DNA from: Leeuwenhoekiella palythoae
Lineage (GTDB): Bacteria > Bacteroidota > Bacteroidia > Flavobacteriales > Flavobacteriaceae
Reading direction: 5' to 3'
DNA: 64,000 nt
Assembly: GCF_900130045.1 (NCBI RefSeq)
Contig: NZ_FQXT01000005.1
Location: 248,001 to 312,000 of the forward strand
Shown here: positions 44,395 through 54,953 of the stretch, piece by piece
How the letters are laid out: the number at the start of each line of letters is the position of its first letter
Numbering within the stretch: position 1 is the stretch's first letter
Notes under the pieces: model-generated
Seen by the model: only the letters and a program-made list of their open reading frames with translations
Databases searched by the model: none
Told to the model about the DNA's origin: nothing
Position numbers and translations under genes: made by a program

Positions 44395-45651
44395 ATGGAA
44401 TCAGTTCACGCAATAAAACAGCGTTTTGGGATCATTGGTGATGACCCTAAGCTCAACAGGTCGATTGAAAAAGCAATTCAAGTTGCTCCTACTGATATTT
44501 CGGTTTTAGTAACCGGTGAAAGTGGTGTGGGAAAAGAAAGCATTCCGCGCATCATTCACTCCCTTTCACACCGCAAACACAACAAGTATATCGCCGTAAA
44601 CTGCGGTGCGATTCCTGAAGGAACCATAGACAGTGAACTTTTTGGTCACGAGAAAGGCGCTTTTACCGGCGCAACTTCAACCCGAAGCGGTTATTTTGAA
44701 GAAGCAGACGGTGGAACCATATTTTTAGACGAGGTAGGCGAATTGCCTTTACCTACGCAAGTACGCCTACTGCGTGTTTTAGAAAACGGCGAGTTTTTAA
44801 AAGTAGGTTCGTCTAAAACCCAAAAGACCGATGTACGCATTGTGGCAGCAACCAACGTCAAAATGTTTGACGCCATAAAAAATGAGCGTTTTAGAGAAGA
44901 TCTTTATTATCGATTGAGCACGGTAGAAATTAACCTTCCGCCGTTGCGCGATCGCAAGAATGATATTCATCTTTTGTTTAGAAAGTTTGCTTCAGACTTT
45001 GCCACAAAATATAAGATGCCTACCATTAGACTAGAAGATGATGCCGTGCAAAATCTTTTAAAATATCGCTGGTCAGGAAACATCAGACAGTTGCGTAATG
45101 TGGCCGAGCAAATTTCGGTTTTAGAGCAAAACAGAAGTATTTCCGCAGAAAAATTGAGAGCGTATTTACCTGATACCGGTTCTAATTTGCCTGCAGTTAT
45201 TGGCCAGAATAAAAAGAGTGAAAGCGATTTTAGCAGTGAGCGCGAGATTCTGTACAAAGTACTTTTTGATATGAAAAGTGACTTAAACGATCTTAAAAAA
45301 CTCACGCTTGAATTGATGGAAAATGGTAACAACGCCACGGTTCAAGAAGAGAATAAATCGCTGATCAAAAAGATCTACAGCGAAGATGACAGCGACGCTT
45401 ACGAAAGCGCAGAAGATATTACCGAAGTGCTTCAGCTTCCAGAAGAGTCTGTGGTGAGTTCGCCAATGAAAGACAAGTATCATTTTGCTGAAGATGTAGA
45501 GGAAGAAGAAACCCTTTCACTTCAAGAAAAAGAACTCGAACTGATTGAAAAATCTTTGGAACGCCATAACGGAAAACGTAAAGCTGCCGCCAAAGAATTA
45601 GGCATCAGCGAGCGCACACTGTACCGAAAAATAAAACAATACGATCTATAA
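44395..45651 (+). CDS. Sigma-54-type AAA+ transcriptional activator without receiver domain
   Basis: This 418-residue regulator has an AAA+ sigma-54 interaction domain from near the N-terminus (about 12-245): Walker A GESGVGKE, the GAFTGA loop, Walker B GTIFLDEVGELP and an arginine-finger region. A long acidic linker (about 270-370) follows, then a Fis-type helix-turn-helix (about 378-418). There is no phosphoacceptor domain, so control must come from another partner or from expression level. It is conserved next to miaB and lptE in Flavobacteriia. Targets unknown. Confidence 0.88.
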   Translation: MESVHAIKQRFGIIGDDPKLNRSIEKAIQVAPTDISVLVTGESGVGKESIPRIIHSLSHRKHNKYIAVNCGAIPEGTIDSELFGHEKGAFTGATSTRSGYFEEADGGTIFLDEVGELPLPTQVRLLRVLENGEFLKVGSSKTQKTDVRIVAATNVKMFDAIKNERFREDLYYRLSTVEINLPPLRDRKNDIHLLFRKFASDFATKYKMPTIRLEDDAVQNLLKYRWSGNIRQLRNVAEQISVLEQNRSISAEKLRAYLPDTGSNLPAVIGQNKKSESDFSSEREILYKVLFDMKSDLNDLKKLTLELMENGNNATVQEENKSLIKKIYSEDDSDAYESAEDITEVLQLPEESVVSSPMKDKYHFAEDVEEEETLSLQEKELELIEKSLERHNGKRKAAAKELGISERTLYRKIKQYDL

Positions 45652-45703
45652 AATCCATTAAGCCTAGCGCACGTTATAGCATAACAATAGAAGCTTCTCG
45701 TTT

Positions 45704-46219
45704 ATGAAAAAACTACAAATTGCCTTTTTATTTTTAAGCCTGCTTTGCTATAACAGCTGCGGATTTTATTCGTTCACCGGAGTAGATATCGGTGCTGCCG
45801 AATCGTTTTATGTGCGTTATTTTCAAAACAATGCGCCCATTGTAGAACCTGGAATTGACAGAGACTTTACGTTTGCGCTTTCAGATCTTATTCAAAATCA
45901 AACCAGCTTGAATCTTTCGGCGAATGCAGAAAGTGCCGACTTGATCTATGAAGGTGAAATTGTAGATTACTATTTTGCTCCGCAAACGGCTACCTCAGAC
46001 AATGTCGCGGCACAAACCCGACTGACGATCGTGATTCTTTGTAGATTCACCAATAAATCTATTGCAGATGGAAGCCAGGATTTTGAAAAACGCTTTTCCT
46101 TTTTCGTCGATCTGGCAGGTACGGCACAGCCGGTAGGTCCAGTTTTAGATGGCGCTATCGAAGAAATTTACGAACGTATCACCCAAGATATTTTTCAAGA
46201 ATCGCTAGCCAATTGGTAA
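45704..46219 (+). CDS. lptE: LPS assembly lipoprotein LptE (Bacteroidota type)
   Basis: This 171-residue lipoprotein has a signal peptide with lipobox YNSC (Cys19) followed by GFYSFTG, the usual start of Bacteroidota LptE. The mature part alternates strands and helices (LSDLIQNQTSLNL, then ADLIYEGEIVDY). It acts as the plug of the LptD translocon at the outer membrane. It lies between the regulator and a TPR-like gene. Confidence 0.82.
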   Translation: MKKLQIAFLFLSLLCYNSCGFYSFTGVDIGAAESFYVRYFQNNAPIVEPGIDRDFTFALSDLIQNQTSLNLSANAESADLIYEGEIVDYYFAPQTATSDNVAAQTRLTIVILCRFTNKSIADGSQDFEKRFSFFVDLAGTAQPVGPVLDGAIEEIYERITQDIFQESLANW

Positions 46220-46260
46220 ACTATTAAAGTAACCTGTTAAACATCTCGCCTATTGCGTAT

Positions 46261-47208
46261 ATGAATACAGAAACGTTTACATATCTTTTAGAACACCCTG
46301 ACACGATCAATTCAGAGCAAACTTCGCAGCTAAAAACGGTACTTAACGAATTCCCGTTTTTTCAGGCGGCGCGTGCCTTGCATCTAAAAGGTCTAAAAAA
46401 TGAAGACAGTTTCTTATACAACACGCAATTAAAAAAGACCGCTGCACATACCCAGGATCGCGCAGTGCTTTTTGATTTCATCACTTCAGATATTTTTAAT
46501 CAGCAAGATATTAGCGCGCAAATAAAAGCTCAGGAAGCTCAGCTTTTAAATATGACCGTCACGGATGCAGTTGATGTTTCTGCTGAAATGGAAGCCGAAG
46601 AATTAGAGAAAGCCAACAAAGTTTTAGATCCTGAATTTTTTATTCCGAAGGAAGAACCAGAAGCAACCCAACCTGAAGAACAGCTTCAGTTAGGCAAGCC
46701 TCTTGATTTTAATAAAGCCGAAACGCACTCCTTTAGCGAGTGGTTAAAGCTCACATCATTCAATAAAATCAACCGTTCTGAAGAAGAACCACAGCAAAAT
46801 ACAACTGATCTAGACGCAGGAGAAAAAACCGCAACCCTTGATGAGTCAGTATTATCCTCAGTCACATCAAAAGAAGTTTCAGAACCAACCTCAGAAGAAT
46901 CATCTACAGAGCCGGAACCAGACGCCGAGCGCGCCCGCAGATTAGAATTGATTGACAAATTTATTGAGAGCAACCCTAAGATCAAGGTAAGCGCTCCTGA
47001 CAGCTCATTTAAAAAGCCCAATCTAGAAGACCGCTTTCAGCCCAATGACAGCTTGATGACCGAGACTTTGGCTCGCGTTTATGTGGAGCAAAAAAACTTT
47101 TCAAAAGCTAAACAAGCTTATAGAATTTTAAGTTTGAAATATCCGGAAAAAAGTGGTTTCTTTGCAGACCAAATTCGGGCAATAGAAAAATTGCAAGAAA
47201 ATAAATAA
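46261..47208 (+). CDS. Protein with C-terminal TPR-like unit, unknown function
   Basis: This 315-residue protein is cytoplasmic or peripheral. The N-terminal half is helical (a motif with FPFFQAARALHLKGLK near residue 31). The middle is long, acidic and Ser/Thr/Glu-rich, likely disordered (about 150-240). A TPR-like helix pair ends the protein (TLARVYVEQKNFSKAKQAYRIL in pieces, about 270-300). It is conserved between lptE and secG in Flavobacteriia. No enzymatic motif. Confidence 0.75.
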   Translation: MNTETFTYLLEHPDTINSEQTSQLKTVLNEFPFFQAARALHLKGLKNEDSFLYNTQLKKTAAHTQDRAVLFDFITSDIFNQQDISAQIKAQEAQLLNMTVTDAVDVSAEMEAEELEKANKVLDPEFFIPKEEPEATQPEEQLQLGKPLDFNKAETHSFSEWLKLTSFNKINRSEEEPQQNTTDLDAGEKTATLDESVLSSVTSKEVSEPTSEESSTEPEPDAERARRLELIDKFIESNPKIKVSAPDSSFKKPNLEDRFQPNDSLMTETLARVYVEQKNFSKAKQAYRILSLKYPEKSGFFADQIRAIEKLQENK

Positions 47209-47261
47209 ACAACTTAGCGGAACAAGCCAGAACTTAAACCGCATTTTATAAAGTCAAAACT

Positions 47262-47609
47262 ATGTTTTTTATATTTTTAGTTTTAATCGTAATTGTAGCC
47301 TTTTTACTTATTGTTGTAATTATGGTTCAAAACCCTAAAGGTGGCGGTTTATCTTCTTCTTTTGGTGGCGGTGGTTCTCAGCAAATAGGCGGTGTAAAAA
47401 AGACCGGCGATTTTCTTGACAAAAGTACCTGGGGACTTGCGACTGCGTTATTGATTCTAATTCTTATTTCTAACGTAACCATTTTTGGTGGTCGTTCAGC
47501 TAACGAATCTAAGGTTATTGAAGGTGAAGATGTAGAAAATATTATGCCGGTTCAGGACGTTCAGGCTCCTGCAAATGCAGCACCTGCTTCAGACAGCACA
47601 TCAAACTAA
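47262..47609 (+). CDS. secG: Preprotein translocase subunit SecG
   Basis: This 115-residue inner-membrane protein has two membrane segments (about 1-22 and 62-80) separated by the conserved Gly-rich loop (NPKGGGLSSSFGGGG, then DFLDKSTW). A charged C-terminal tail is typical for Bacteroidota. It assists the SecYE channel. A strong terminator follows. Confidence 0.92.
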   Translation: MFFIFLVLIVIVAFLLIVVIMVQNPKGGGLSSSFGGGGSQQIGGVKKTGDFLDKSTWGLATALLILILISNVTIFGGRSANESKVIEGEDVENIMPVQDVQAPANAAPASDSTSN

Positions 47610-47637
47610 ATGACAGTTTAGACATATACAATTTAAG

Positions 47638-47665
47638 AAGACCGCAATATTGCGGTCTTTTTTTT
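47638..47665 (+). terminator. Rho-independent terminator after secG
   Basis: AAGACCGCAAT and ATTGCGGTCTT form a perfect stem (47638-47659), with a run of nine T beginning in its last bases. It separates secG from groES. Confidence 0.85.
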
Positions 47666-47670
47666 GCCGT

Positions 47671-47702
47671 TTTGTCAGTGAAATTTTGATGGCATAATTT
47701 CT
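47671..47702 (+). promoter_or_regulatory. Promoter candidate and inverted repeat before groES
   Basis: TTTG (47671-47674), 20 bases, then TAATTTCT (47695-47702) resembles a Bacteroidota promoter with a weak -7. GTCAGTGAAATT (47674 on) and AATTTCTGAC (to 47704) form an imperfect inverted repeat over it. No CIRCE element (TTAGCACTC-type repeat) is present. Confidence 0.35.
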
Positions 47703-47755
47703 GACTATACAGCAGCACAACTAAGAAAATTGTTAACTAAAAATTTATATTAAAA

Positions 47756-48031
47756 ATGGGAGTAAACATTAAACCTCTTTCAGATCGCGTTTTGGTAGAG
47801 CCAATGGCTGCCGAGACCAAAACAGCTTCAGGACTATATATTCCTGACACAGCAAAAGAAAAACCTCAGCAAGGTAAAGTTGTAGCTGTAGGAAGCGGTA
47901 AAAAAGACCACGACATGACCGTAAAGATAGGAGACACTGTTCTTTATGGTAAATATGCCGGGACCGAATTAAAACTAGAAGGCACTGATTATCTTATCAT
48001 GCGTGAGGATGATATTCTTGCAATAATCTAA
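47756..48031 (+). CDS. groES: Co-chaperonin GroES
   Basis: This 91-residue protein has the full GroES fold: [12 protein letters not shown] at the start, the mobile loop [12 protein letters not shown] (about 20-32), GKVVAVGSG and a C-terminal [13 protein letters not shown]. It caps GroEL during protein folding. It starts the groESL operon, 76 bases before groEL. Confidence 0.97.
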   Translation: MGVNIKPLSDRVLVEPMAAETKTASGLYIPDTAKEKPQQGKVVAVGSGKKDHDMTVKIGDTVLYGKYAGTELKLEGTDYLIMREDDILAII

Positions 48032-48095
48032 GCCTTAATTCTTCTATTTAACTTTAATAACAACACGCTATTTTTCGCAGCCGCGAAAAATTTAA

Positions 48096-49751
<1,656 letters not shown>

Positions 49752-49782
49752 GCGCGCGCCGCACAGTCAAACTTTTATAACA

Positions 49783-49814
49783 AAAATCCCTTCAGAATGT
49801 TCTGAAGGGATTTT
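49783..49814. terminator. Two-way terminator between groEL and the DUF3347 gene
   Basis: AAAATCCCTTCAGAA (49783-49797) and its exact reverse complement (49800-49814) form a long stem with A and T runs on either side, so it can stop transcription from both convergent genes. Confidence 0.88.
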
Positions 49815-49840
49815 CTTTTTTAAGCCTCTACTTTTTTCGC

Positions 49841-50380
49841 TTAGTTTATTTCAGCATCAACAGTACCGCAATTAAGCATAACATCTCCAAAATACGGATT
49901 GTAAATTTTCTCCTCATTTGAGATCCAATACGCACCTTTTCCATCAAAAGCCATCGGGCAATATTGATAATATAAGGTTCCTGAAACTATATTTTCTTCC
50001 ACCAAGTCTTTAACTCCAACGGTTACTGCTTCAAAATGTTCCCGCTGAATATTCACATCATCTTCATCAACAATCCCCTGAATCGCCTTTACAAAACCCA
50101 ACTCCAAAGTACTAGCTTCACTGTTTTTAAGCATTACTTGTGCTGCATTTTTTGCTGCTTCTGCATCTGTATTTACCAAGGCCGTTTTTAAAAGGTTATA
50201 ATCATCATATACCTGAGCAACTTCGGGATTTTTAAATGCTGCGTTGCGCTCTTCTGAGGAATACGCTTCAGTTTTATGAGCGGTTTCTTGTTGAGAGACT
50301 TCGACTGTTTGCTGCTTCGATTTTGAATCTCCACAAGCCACTAGTGCAAGTAAGACAACACTTATATATATTCTTTTCAT
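49841..50380 (-). CDS. DUF3347 lipoprotein
   Basis: This 179-residue lipoprotein has a signal peptide with lipobox LVAC (Cys16). After a polar linker, the DUF3347 domain (about 55-172) shows the pattern YYQYCPMAFDGKGAYW followed by NPYFGDVMLNCG, including Cys and Met residues that may bind copper. DUF3347 often accompanies CusB-type copper efflux adaptors, but none is next to it here. The copper role is inferred from the family. Confidence 0.78.
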   Translation of the reverse strand: MKRIYISVVLLALVACGDSKSKQQTVEVSQQETAHKTEAYSSEERNAAFKNPEVAQVYDDYNLLKTALVNTDAEAAKNAAQVMLKNSEASTLELGFVKAIQGIVDEDDVNIQREHFEAVTVGVKDLVEENIVSGTLYYQYCPMAFDGKGAYWISNEEKIYNPYFGDVMLNCGTVDAEIN

Positions 50381-50420
50381 TCTATAAATTCTTTAAAAAA
50401 TAATTGAGCAAATATACAAA

Positions 50421-50858
50421 CTAGGTTTTGCTAAGTAGTTTTTGATAATAGAAAGCAGGCACTAAAACCAACAGTAAAATGGGCTGTATTAAAAAACGTC
50501 GCACATAAAATAAAAGCATACTCCACTGCGCGTCGTACATACCAATGATCGTCACAAAAGCTATTATCAACAATAAAAACAAACAACCGTACAACAGAAG
50601 TGTGATTCTAAAAATTTCTTTCTTCGGAAAAAGCACTACTAATATCAATATTGATAAAGCAGCGTTTAACCAAAACCGAAGTATAACGTGAATATGTAGT
50701 TTGAGAGCGTCTAACTCAGGAAGGCTTATCGCTTGCAGATATTCTCCTTCAAAAAAATGTAGAAGCGGGTCGTAAAAAAGCTGTTCTTGCCAATATCTAA
50801 TAGCGATTAAACAGAAAATTGCAGCACTTACAATGCTTATTTTGAGAAGTAATTTCAA
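50421..50858 (-). CDS. Exosortase F-associated membrane protein
   Basis: This 145-residue protein has four membrane segments (about 5-20, 55-75, 80-105 and 112-140) and a motif EQLFYDPLLHFF near residue 25, as in the small partner proteins that always follow XrtF in Flavobacteriia. Its start overlaps the exosortase stop by 4 bases. Function is unknown beyond the association. Confidence 0.82.
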   Translation of the reverse strand: MKLLLKISIVSAAIFCLIAIRYWQEQLFYDPLLHFFEGEYLQAISLPELDALKLHIHVILRFWLNAALSILILVVLFPKKEIFRITLLLYGCLFLLLIIAFVTIIGMYDAQWSMLLFYVRRFLIQPILLLVLVPAFYYQKLLSKT

Positions 50859-51406
50859 CCTGCCTGCTTTTTAAAATTGCGTACCCAAAGCAGCCACAGT
50901 AGAACAACCTGACCGTAAATAATCGCCGGAAACACAATATCGTGTAACAAATTTTGAGCTTCAGGAAAGCGATACAAACCGATGCTCAGCAAAGCAATTC
51001 GCAAAACATTCACGACATAAATCAATATTACACCGCCTAAAGTAAAAAGAATGGTACGTTGCCAACCTTGAAAAAAAGCCATCACAAAAGCGACAAACAA
51101 AATAATGACGCTCATCGCATTACATCCCTCTACCACTCGAGCAACATAAACATTCTCAACGCCGAGCACCATGGAAGCTTCTTCAGGATGCGGCGCCAAC
51201 TGCGTTGCATACCCCAATAAATCAACAAGCCACGCACTTTGCACGGCAACTTGATGAGTAATGTAATCAGGATAATAGCTACTTGACGCTGACCTACTCA
51301 GATAAAATCCATAAAGTAAACTCAGCACCACATACACTCCTAAAAATGTAAGGATAAATAAGATTACCGACTTATATTTGCCAACTATTTTAAACAATTT
51401 CAACAC
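50855..51406 (-). CDS. xrtF: Exosortase family protein XrtF
   Basis: This 183-residue transpeptidase-like membrane protein has a catalytic Cys in VEGCNAMSVIILF (near residue 95), an Arg in VVNVLRIALLSIG (near 137) and a His in LLHDIVFPAII (near 154), the exosortase triad. At least five membrane segments are visible. XrtF is expected to cut C-terminally tagged proteins and link them to the envelope; no clear substrate gene lies in the window. It is divergent from the GAF gene. Confidence 0.88.
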   Translation of the reverse strand: MLKLFKIVGKYKSVILFILTFLGVYVVLSLLYGFYLSRSASSSYYPDYITHQVAVQSAWLVDLLGYATQLAPHPEEASMVLGVENVYVARVVEGCNAMSVIILFVAFVMAFFQGWQRTILFTLGGVILIYVVNVLRIALLSIGLYRFPEAQNLLHDIVFPAIIYGQVVLLWLLWVRNFKKQAG

Positions 51407-51435
51407 GGTTTAGACCGCCCTAAATTACAAGAAAA

Positions 51436-51894
51436 ATGACGTTTGAAGCCCTAAAACCTGAAGTATCAAAAATTTTAGACAGCAGCAACCTATCTGTTGA
51501 GCATCGCTTAGAAGAAATATGCACGTTACTTAAAGATAATGTGACGTATTATGACTGGGTTGGCTTTTACTTTAAAAATGGGGATAAAAACGAACTGAAA
51601 TTGAGTTCGTATGCTGGGGCTCCTACAGACCACACCATTATCCCTTTTGGGAAAGGAATTTGCGGCCAAGTCGCTGTCTCTAATCAAAACTTTGTTGTTC
51701 CTGACGTTGCCGCGCAGGACAATTACATTGCGTGCAGCATCACTGTAAAGGCTGAAATTGTTGTCCCGCTTTTTGTTAATGGTGAAAACATTGGGCAAAT
51801 CGATATTGATTCAAACACTCCAGATCCCTTTACTGAAGCTGACGAGCGCTTTTTAGAATGGGTTAATGAGCAGGTTTCTTCGATCTTGGCATAG
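51436..51894 (+). CDS. GAF-domain protein, probable free methionine-(R)-sulfoxide reductase
   Basis: This 152-residue protein consists of one GAF domain with the residues of free-methionine sulfoxide reductases: a DWVGFYF start, FGKGICGQVA (Cys76) and NYIACS (Cys100) before AEIVVPL. Those two cysteines match the catalytic pair of fRMsr proteins; a third cysteine, common in E. coli, is at a different place (Cys29). A pure signalling GAF domain cannot be excluded. Confidence 0.75.
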   Translation: MTFEALKPEVSKILDSSNLSVEHRLEEICTLLKDNVTYYDWVGFYFKNGDKNELKLSSYAGAPTDHTIIPFGKGICGQVAVSNQNFVVPDVAAQDNYIACSITVKAEIVVPLFVNGENIGQIDIDSNTPDPFTEADERFLEWVNEQVSSILA

Positions 51895-51920
51895 CAACTA
51901 CCTCTAAGAAAATATTCATT

Positions 51921-51952
51921 AGGCAGTACCTGGAAACAGCGCTGCCTTTTTT
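51921..51952. terminator. Terminator between the GAF gene and the MacB-like permease gene
   Basis: AGGCAG (51921-51926) and CTGCCT (51942-51947) pair over a 15-base loop with a T-run after it. The stem is short, so strength is uncertain. Confidence 0.5.
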
Positions 51953-51964
51953 AGGATTAAAGGA

Positions 51965-53218
51965 TTACATTCCGGTTCTGATGGCTTCTACAGGATCAAG
52001 TCGCGAAGCCATAAATGCAGGCACAATTCCTGCGAAAAGCCCAATCACGATAGAACTTGACAATCCATAAAATATATTGGTTGCCGAAAGCACAAACTGA
52101 AAGTCTCCTGTAAATTGCGACATGACCTGCGCAATGATCCAAACGAGTCCCAGACCGATCAAACCTCCTATTGTGGCAAGAATCACCGATTCAAATAAAA
52201 ACTGAAGTAAAATAAATCGGTTTTTGGCTCCTAGTGCTTTTTGAATTCCAATCAAATTGGTACGTTCTTTCACGCTCACAAACATAATATTTGCAATACC
52301 GAAGCCTCCTACGAGTAAAGAAAATAACCCAATAAAACCACCAATAGTAGACATGGTGCCGGTGATATTATCGATCAAGTCTGTAAAGCCCGAAAGCTGA
52401 TTGATAAAAAAGTTGCTTACATCATTAGGCTTCAATCCTCTGAGTTGGCGTAGACGCTGCTCAAGAACCGCATTAAATTCAGGGATATCAACACCCTCAG
52501 CCGGCTTTACCACAATTTGAGGAAAAGCTGATTTATTATTGCTTCCATAAATACGGCGCACCACATTTACAGGCAAGATCACCATGCCATCTTTAGACGG
52601 ACCAAACATACTGCTTCCCTCCTTCTCTAAAACTCCGATTACCGAAAAGCGCTGTCCATAAAGTCGCACTTGTTTACCAATAGGATCTAAACTTCCGAAT
52701 AAACTTTCGGCGATTTCTTGACCCAAAACCAAAACATTTGAACCACTATTGGATTCTGACTCATTAAAAAATCTTCCGTCAGTAAGCTGCAAAGCTTCGA
52801 TATTATAATACCCGTCAGTCACAGGAATAATGTTTACTCCCGTCACTAATTTATCTCCGTACTTTATAGATTCGGCGCCTACATTTAAGCTGAAAGATGC
52901 CGCCTCAACATCAGGAACATTTCGTTTAATATACTGGTATTCGTCATAACTCACATCTGGAAACTGCTCGCGTTTCCATTGTGGAATATCAGTGGGCGCA
53001 AACGAAAAACGCATGATGATAATCGTGTTATTATCTAACGAAGCAAGGCTACCTTTGATCTCCTGTTTGAGCGAGTCTACTGCAGCAAGAACCCCGATAA
53101 TTGAAAAAATACCAATGGTCACCCCCAGTAAGGAAAGCAGGGTACGCAACTTATTATTGCGCAACGCATTGATAGCAAAAGCAAGACTTTCTTTTAATAC
53201 CCTAAGATAGATGAGCAT
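51965..53218 (-). CDS. MacB/FtsX-type ABC transporter permease
   Basis: This 417-residue inner-membrane protein has one N-terminal membrane segment (about 30-55, with LLSLLGVTIGIFSIIG), a MacB periplasmic core (about 60-270) and three C-terminal segments (about 290-315, 340-365, 380-405). MacB-type permeases transmit ATP energy across the membrane for export of lipoproteins, peptides or drugs. No ATPase gene is next to it, so its partner must be elsewhere. Confidence 0.85.
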   Translation of the reverse strand: MLIYLRVLKESLAFAINALRNNKLRTLLSLLGVTIGIFSIIGVLAAVDSLKQEIKGSLASLDNNTIIIMRFSFAPTDIPQWKREQFPDVSYDEYQYIKRNVPDVEAASFSLNVGAESIKYGDKLVTGVNIIPVTDGYYNIEALQLTDGRFFNESESNSGSNVLVLGQEIAESLFGSLDPIGKQVRLYGQRFSVIGVLEKEGSSMFGPSKDGMVILPVNVVRRIYGSNNKSAFPQIVVKPAEGVDIPEFNAVLEQRLRQLRGLKPNDVSNFFINQLSGFTDLIDNITGTMSTIGGFIGLFSLLVGGFGIANIMFVSVKERTNLIGIQKALGAKNRFILLQFLFESVILATIGGLIGLGLVWIIAQVMSQFTGDFQFVLSATNIFYGLSSSIVIGLFAGIVPAFMASRLDPVEAIRTGM

Positions 53219-53326
53219 AAAGGCGTTTTAATTTGAACACAGGTATGACGCAAAAGCCCGCTGTGTGTTACAAATTTAAGCTAAGAAATTACGAAAATTA
53301 GCAAGCTATTTTAGTAGTTAAATTCA

Positions 53327-53334
53327 TACTTTTG
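53327..53334 (+). promoter_or_regulatory. -7 element TACTTTTG of purH
   Basis: A TAnnTTTG match 22 bases before the purH ATG. The -33 region is not clear. Confidence 0.5.
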
Positions 53335-53356
53335 CACCCAAATTAAAAATTTCTTC

Positions 53357-54883
53357 ATGAGCACTCCGATAAAGGCAAAAGCCGCGCTGATTTCCGTTTT
53401 TAGTAAAGAAGGCCTTGAGCCGTTGATTAAAAAGTTTGATGAATTAGGTATAACCCTTTATTCTACGGGGGGTACAGAGAAATTCATTAAAGATCTTGGC
53501 GTACCGGTTGTACCTGTTGAAGATGTGACTTCTTATCCTTCAATTTTAGGTGGAAGAGTAAAAACCCTTCACCCTAAAGTTTTTGGTGGAATTTTAAACC
53601 GTCAAGACAATGAGAGCGATGTTGCTGAAATGAAAGAATACGACATTCCGCAACTTGACATTGTGATCGTTGACTTGTATCCTTTTGAAAAAACGGTTGC
53701 CTCAGGAGCTTCAGAACAAGATATTGTTGAAAAAATTGATATTGGCGGTATTTCGTTGATTCGTGCCGCCGCAAAGAACTTTAAAGACACGCTGTGTGTT
53801 TCTTCGGTTGATGATTATGAAGAGGTTTTAGAGCTTATCAGCGCCAATGAAGGAACGACCACGCTAGCTGACCGTAAGCGTTTTGCCGCAAAAGCATTCA
53901 ATGTTTCATCGCATTATGACACTGCTATTTTCAATTACTTTAATGAAGAAGAAGTAGTTTACAAGGCCAGCTACACACAAGGCAAGTCTTTACGCTACGG
54001 AGAAAACCCACATCAAAAAGGAACCTTCTTTGGTGATTTTGATGCGATGTTTGACCAACTTCACGGTAAAGAATTATCATACAACAACCTGCTTGACGTA
54101 GATGCTGCGGTTAATTTAATGGCAGAATTTCAAAATGAAGCGCCCACTTTTGCAATCTTAAAGCACAATAATGCCTGTGGCCTTGCCCAGCGCGACACAT
54201 TACACCAAGCGTATGTAGACGCCCTAGCCGGAGATCCGGTTTCTGCTTTTGGTGGAATTTTAATCGCTAATAAAGAAATTGATAAAGCTACTGCTGAAGA
54301 AATTCACAAATTATTTTGTGAGGTAGTTATCGCTCCTAGCTATTCTGAAGAAGCACTTGAAATTTTGAAAGGAAAGAAAAATCGTGTTCTTTTAATTCAA
54401 AAACCTATCGCGCTTCCTAACGATCAAGTGCGCAGTTGTTTAAATGGTATTTTAGTTCAGGATAAAGATGCAAAAACAGATAGTCTTGAAGATCTTTCTA
54501 CCGTCACAAACAATAAACCTACAGAACAAGAGTTAAGTGATTTAATCTTTGCTTCTAAGATCTGTAAGCATACCAAATCAAATACGATTGTGTTTGCAAA
54601 AGGTAAACAACTTTGCGCAAGCGGCACCGGTCAAACTTCACGTGTTGACGCGTTACGTCAAGCTGTGGATAAAGCGGTTTCTTTTGGTTTTGACCTTAAA
54701 GGCGCAGTGATGGCCAGTGATGCATTTTTCCCGTTTCCGGATTGTGTTGAACTCGCAGACAAAGCCGGAATCACAGCGGTAATTCAACCGGGTGGCTCTA
54801 TAAAAGATCAGCTGAGCATTGATTATTGCAACGAAAATGAACTGGCCATGGTTATGACCGGAACCAGACATTTTAAACATTAA
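53357..54883 (+). CDS. purH: Bifunctional AICAR transformylase / IMP cyclohydrolase PurH
   Basis: This 508-residue protein catalyses the last two steps of purine synthesis to IMP. The N-terminal MGS-like cyclohydrolase domain (about 1-190) starts ALISVFSKEGLEPL and has STGGTEKFI. The transformylase domain (about 200-508) has KSLRYGENPHQ, the active-site KHNNACG and ends in MTGTRHFKH. Normal length. Confidence 0.97.
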   Translation: MSTPIKAKAALISVFSKEGLEPLIKKFDELGITLYSTGGTEKFIKDLGVPVVPVEDVTSYPSILGGRVKTLHPKVFGGILNRQDNESDVAEMKEYDIPQLDIVIVDLYPFEKTVASGASEQDIVEKIDIGGISLIRAAAKNFKDTLCVSSVDDYEEVLELISANEGTTTLADRKRFAAKAFNVSSHYDTAIFNYFNEEEVVYKASYTQGKSLRYGENPHQKGTFFGDFDAMFDQLHGKELSYNNLLDVDAAVNLMAEFQNEAPTFAILKHNNACGLAQRDTLHQAYVDALAGDPVSAFGGILIANKEIDKATAEEIHKLFCEVVIAPSYSEEALEILKGKKNRVLLIQKPIALPNDQVRSCLNGILVQDKDAKTDSLEDLSTVTNNKPTEQELSDLIFASKICKHTKSNTIVFAKGKQLCASGTGQTSRVDALRQAVDKAVSFGFDLKGAVMASDAFFPFPDCVELADKAGITAVIQPGGSIKDQLSIDYCNENELAMVMTGTRHFKH

Positions 54884-54953
54884 AAAATCATATTTTTTAA
54901 CTACATTTAAGATTTAACCTTTAGCATACTCACCCTAATTTCCAACAGCGCAT

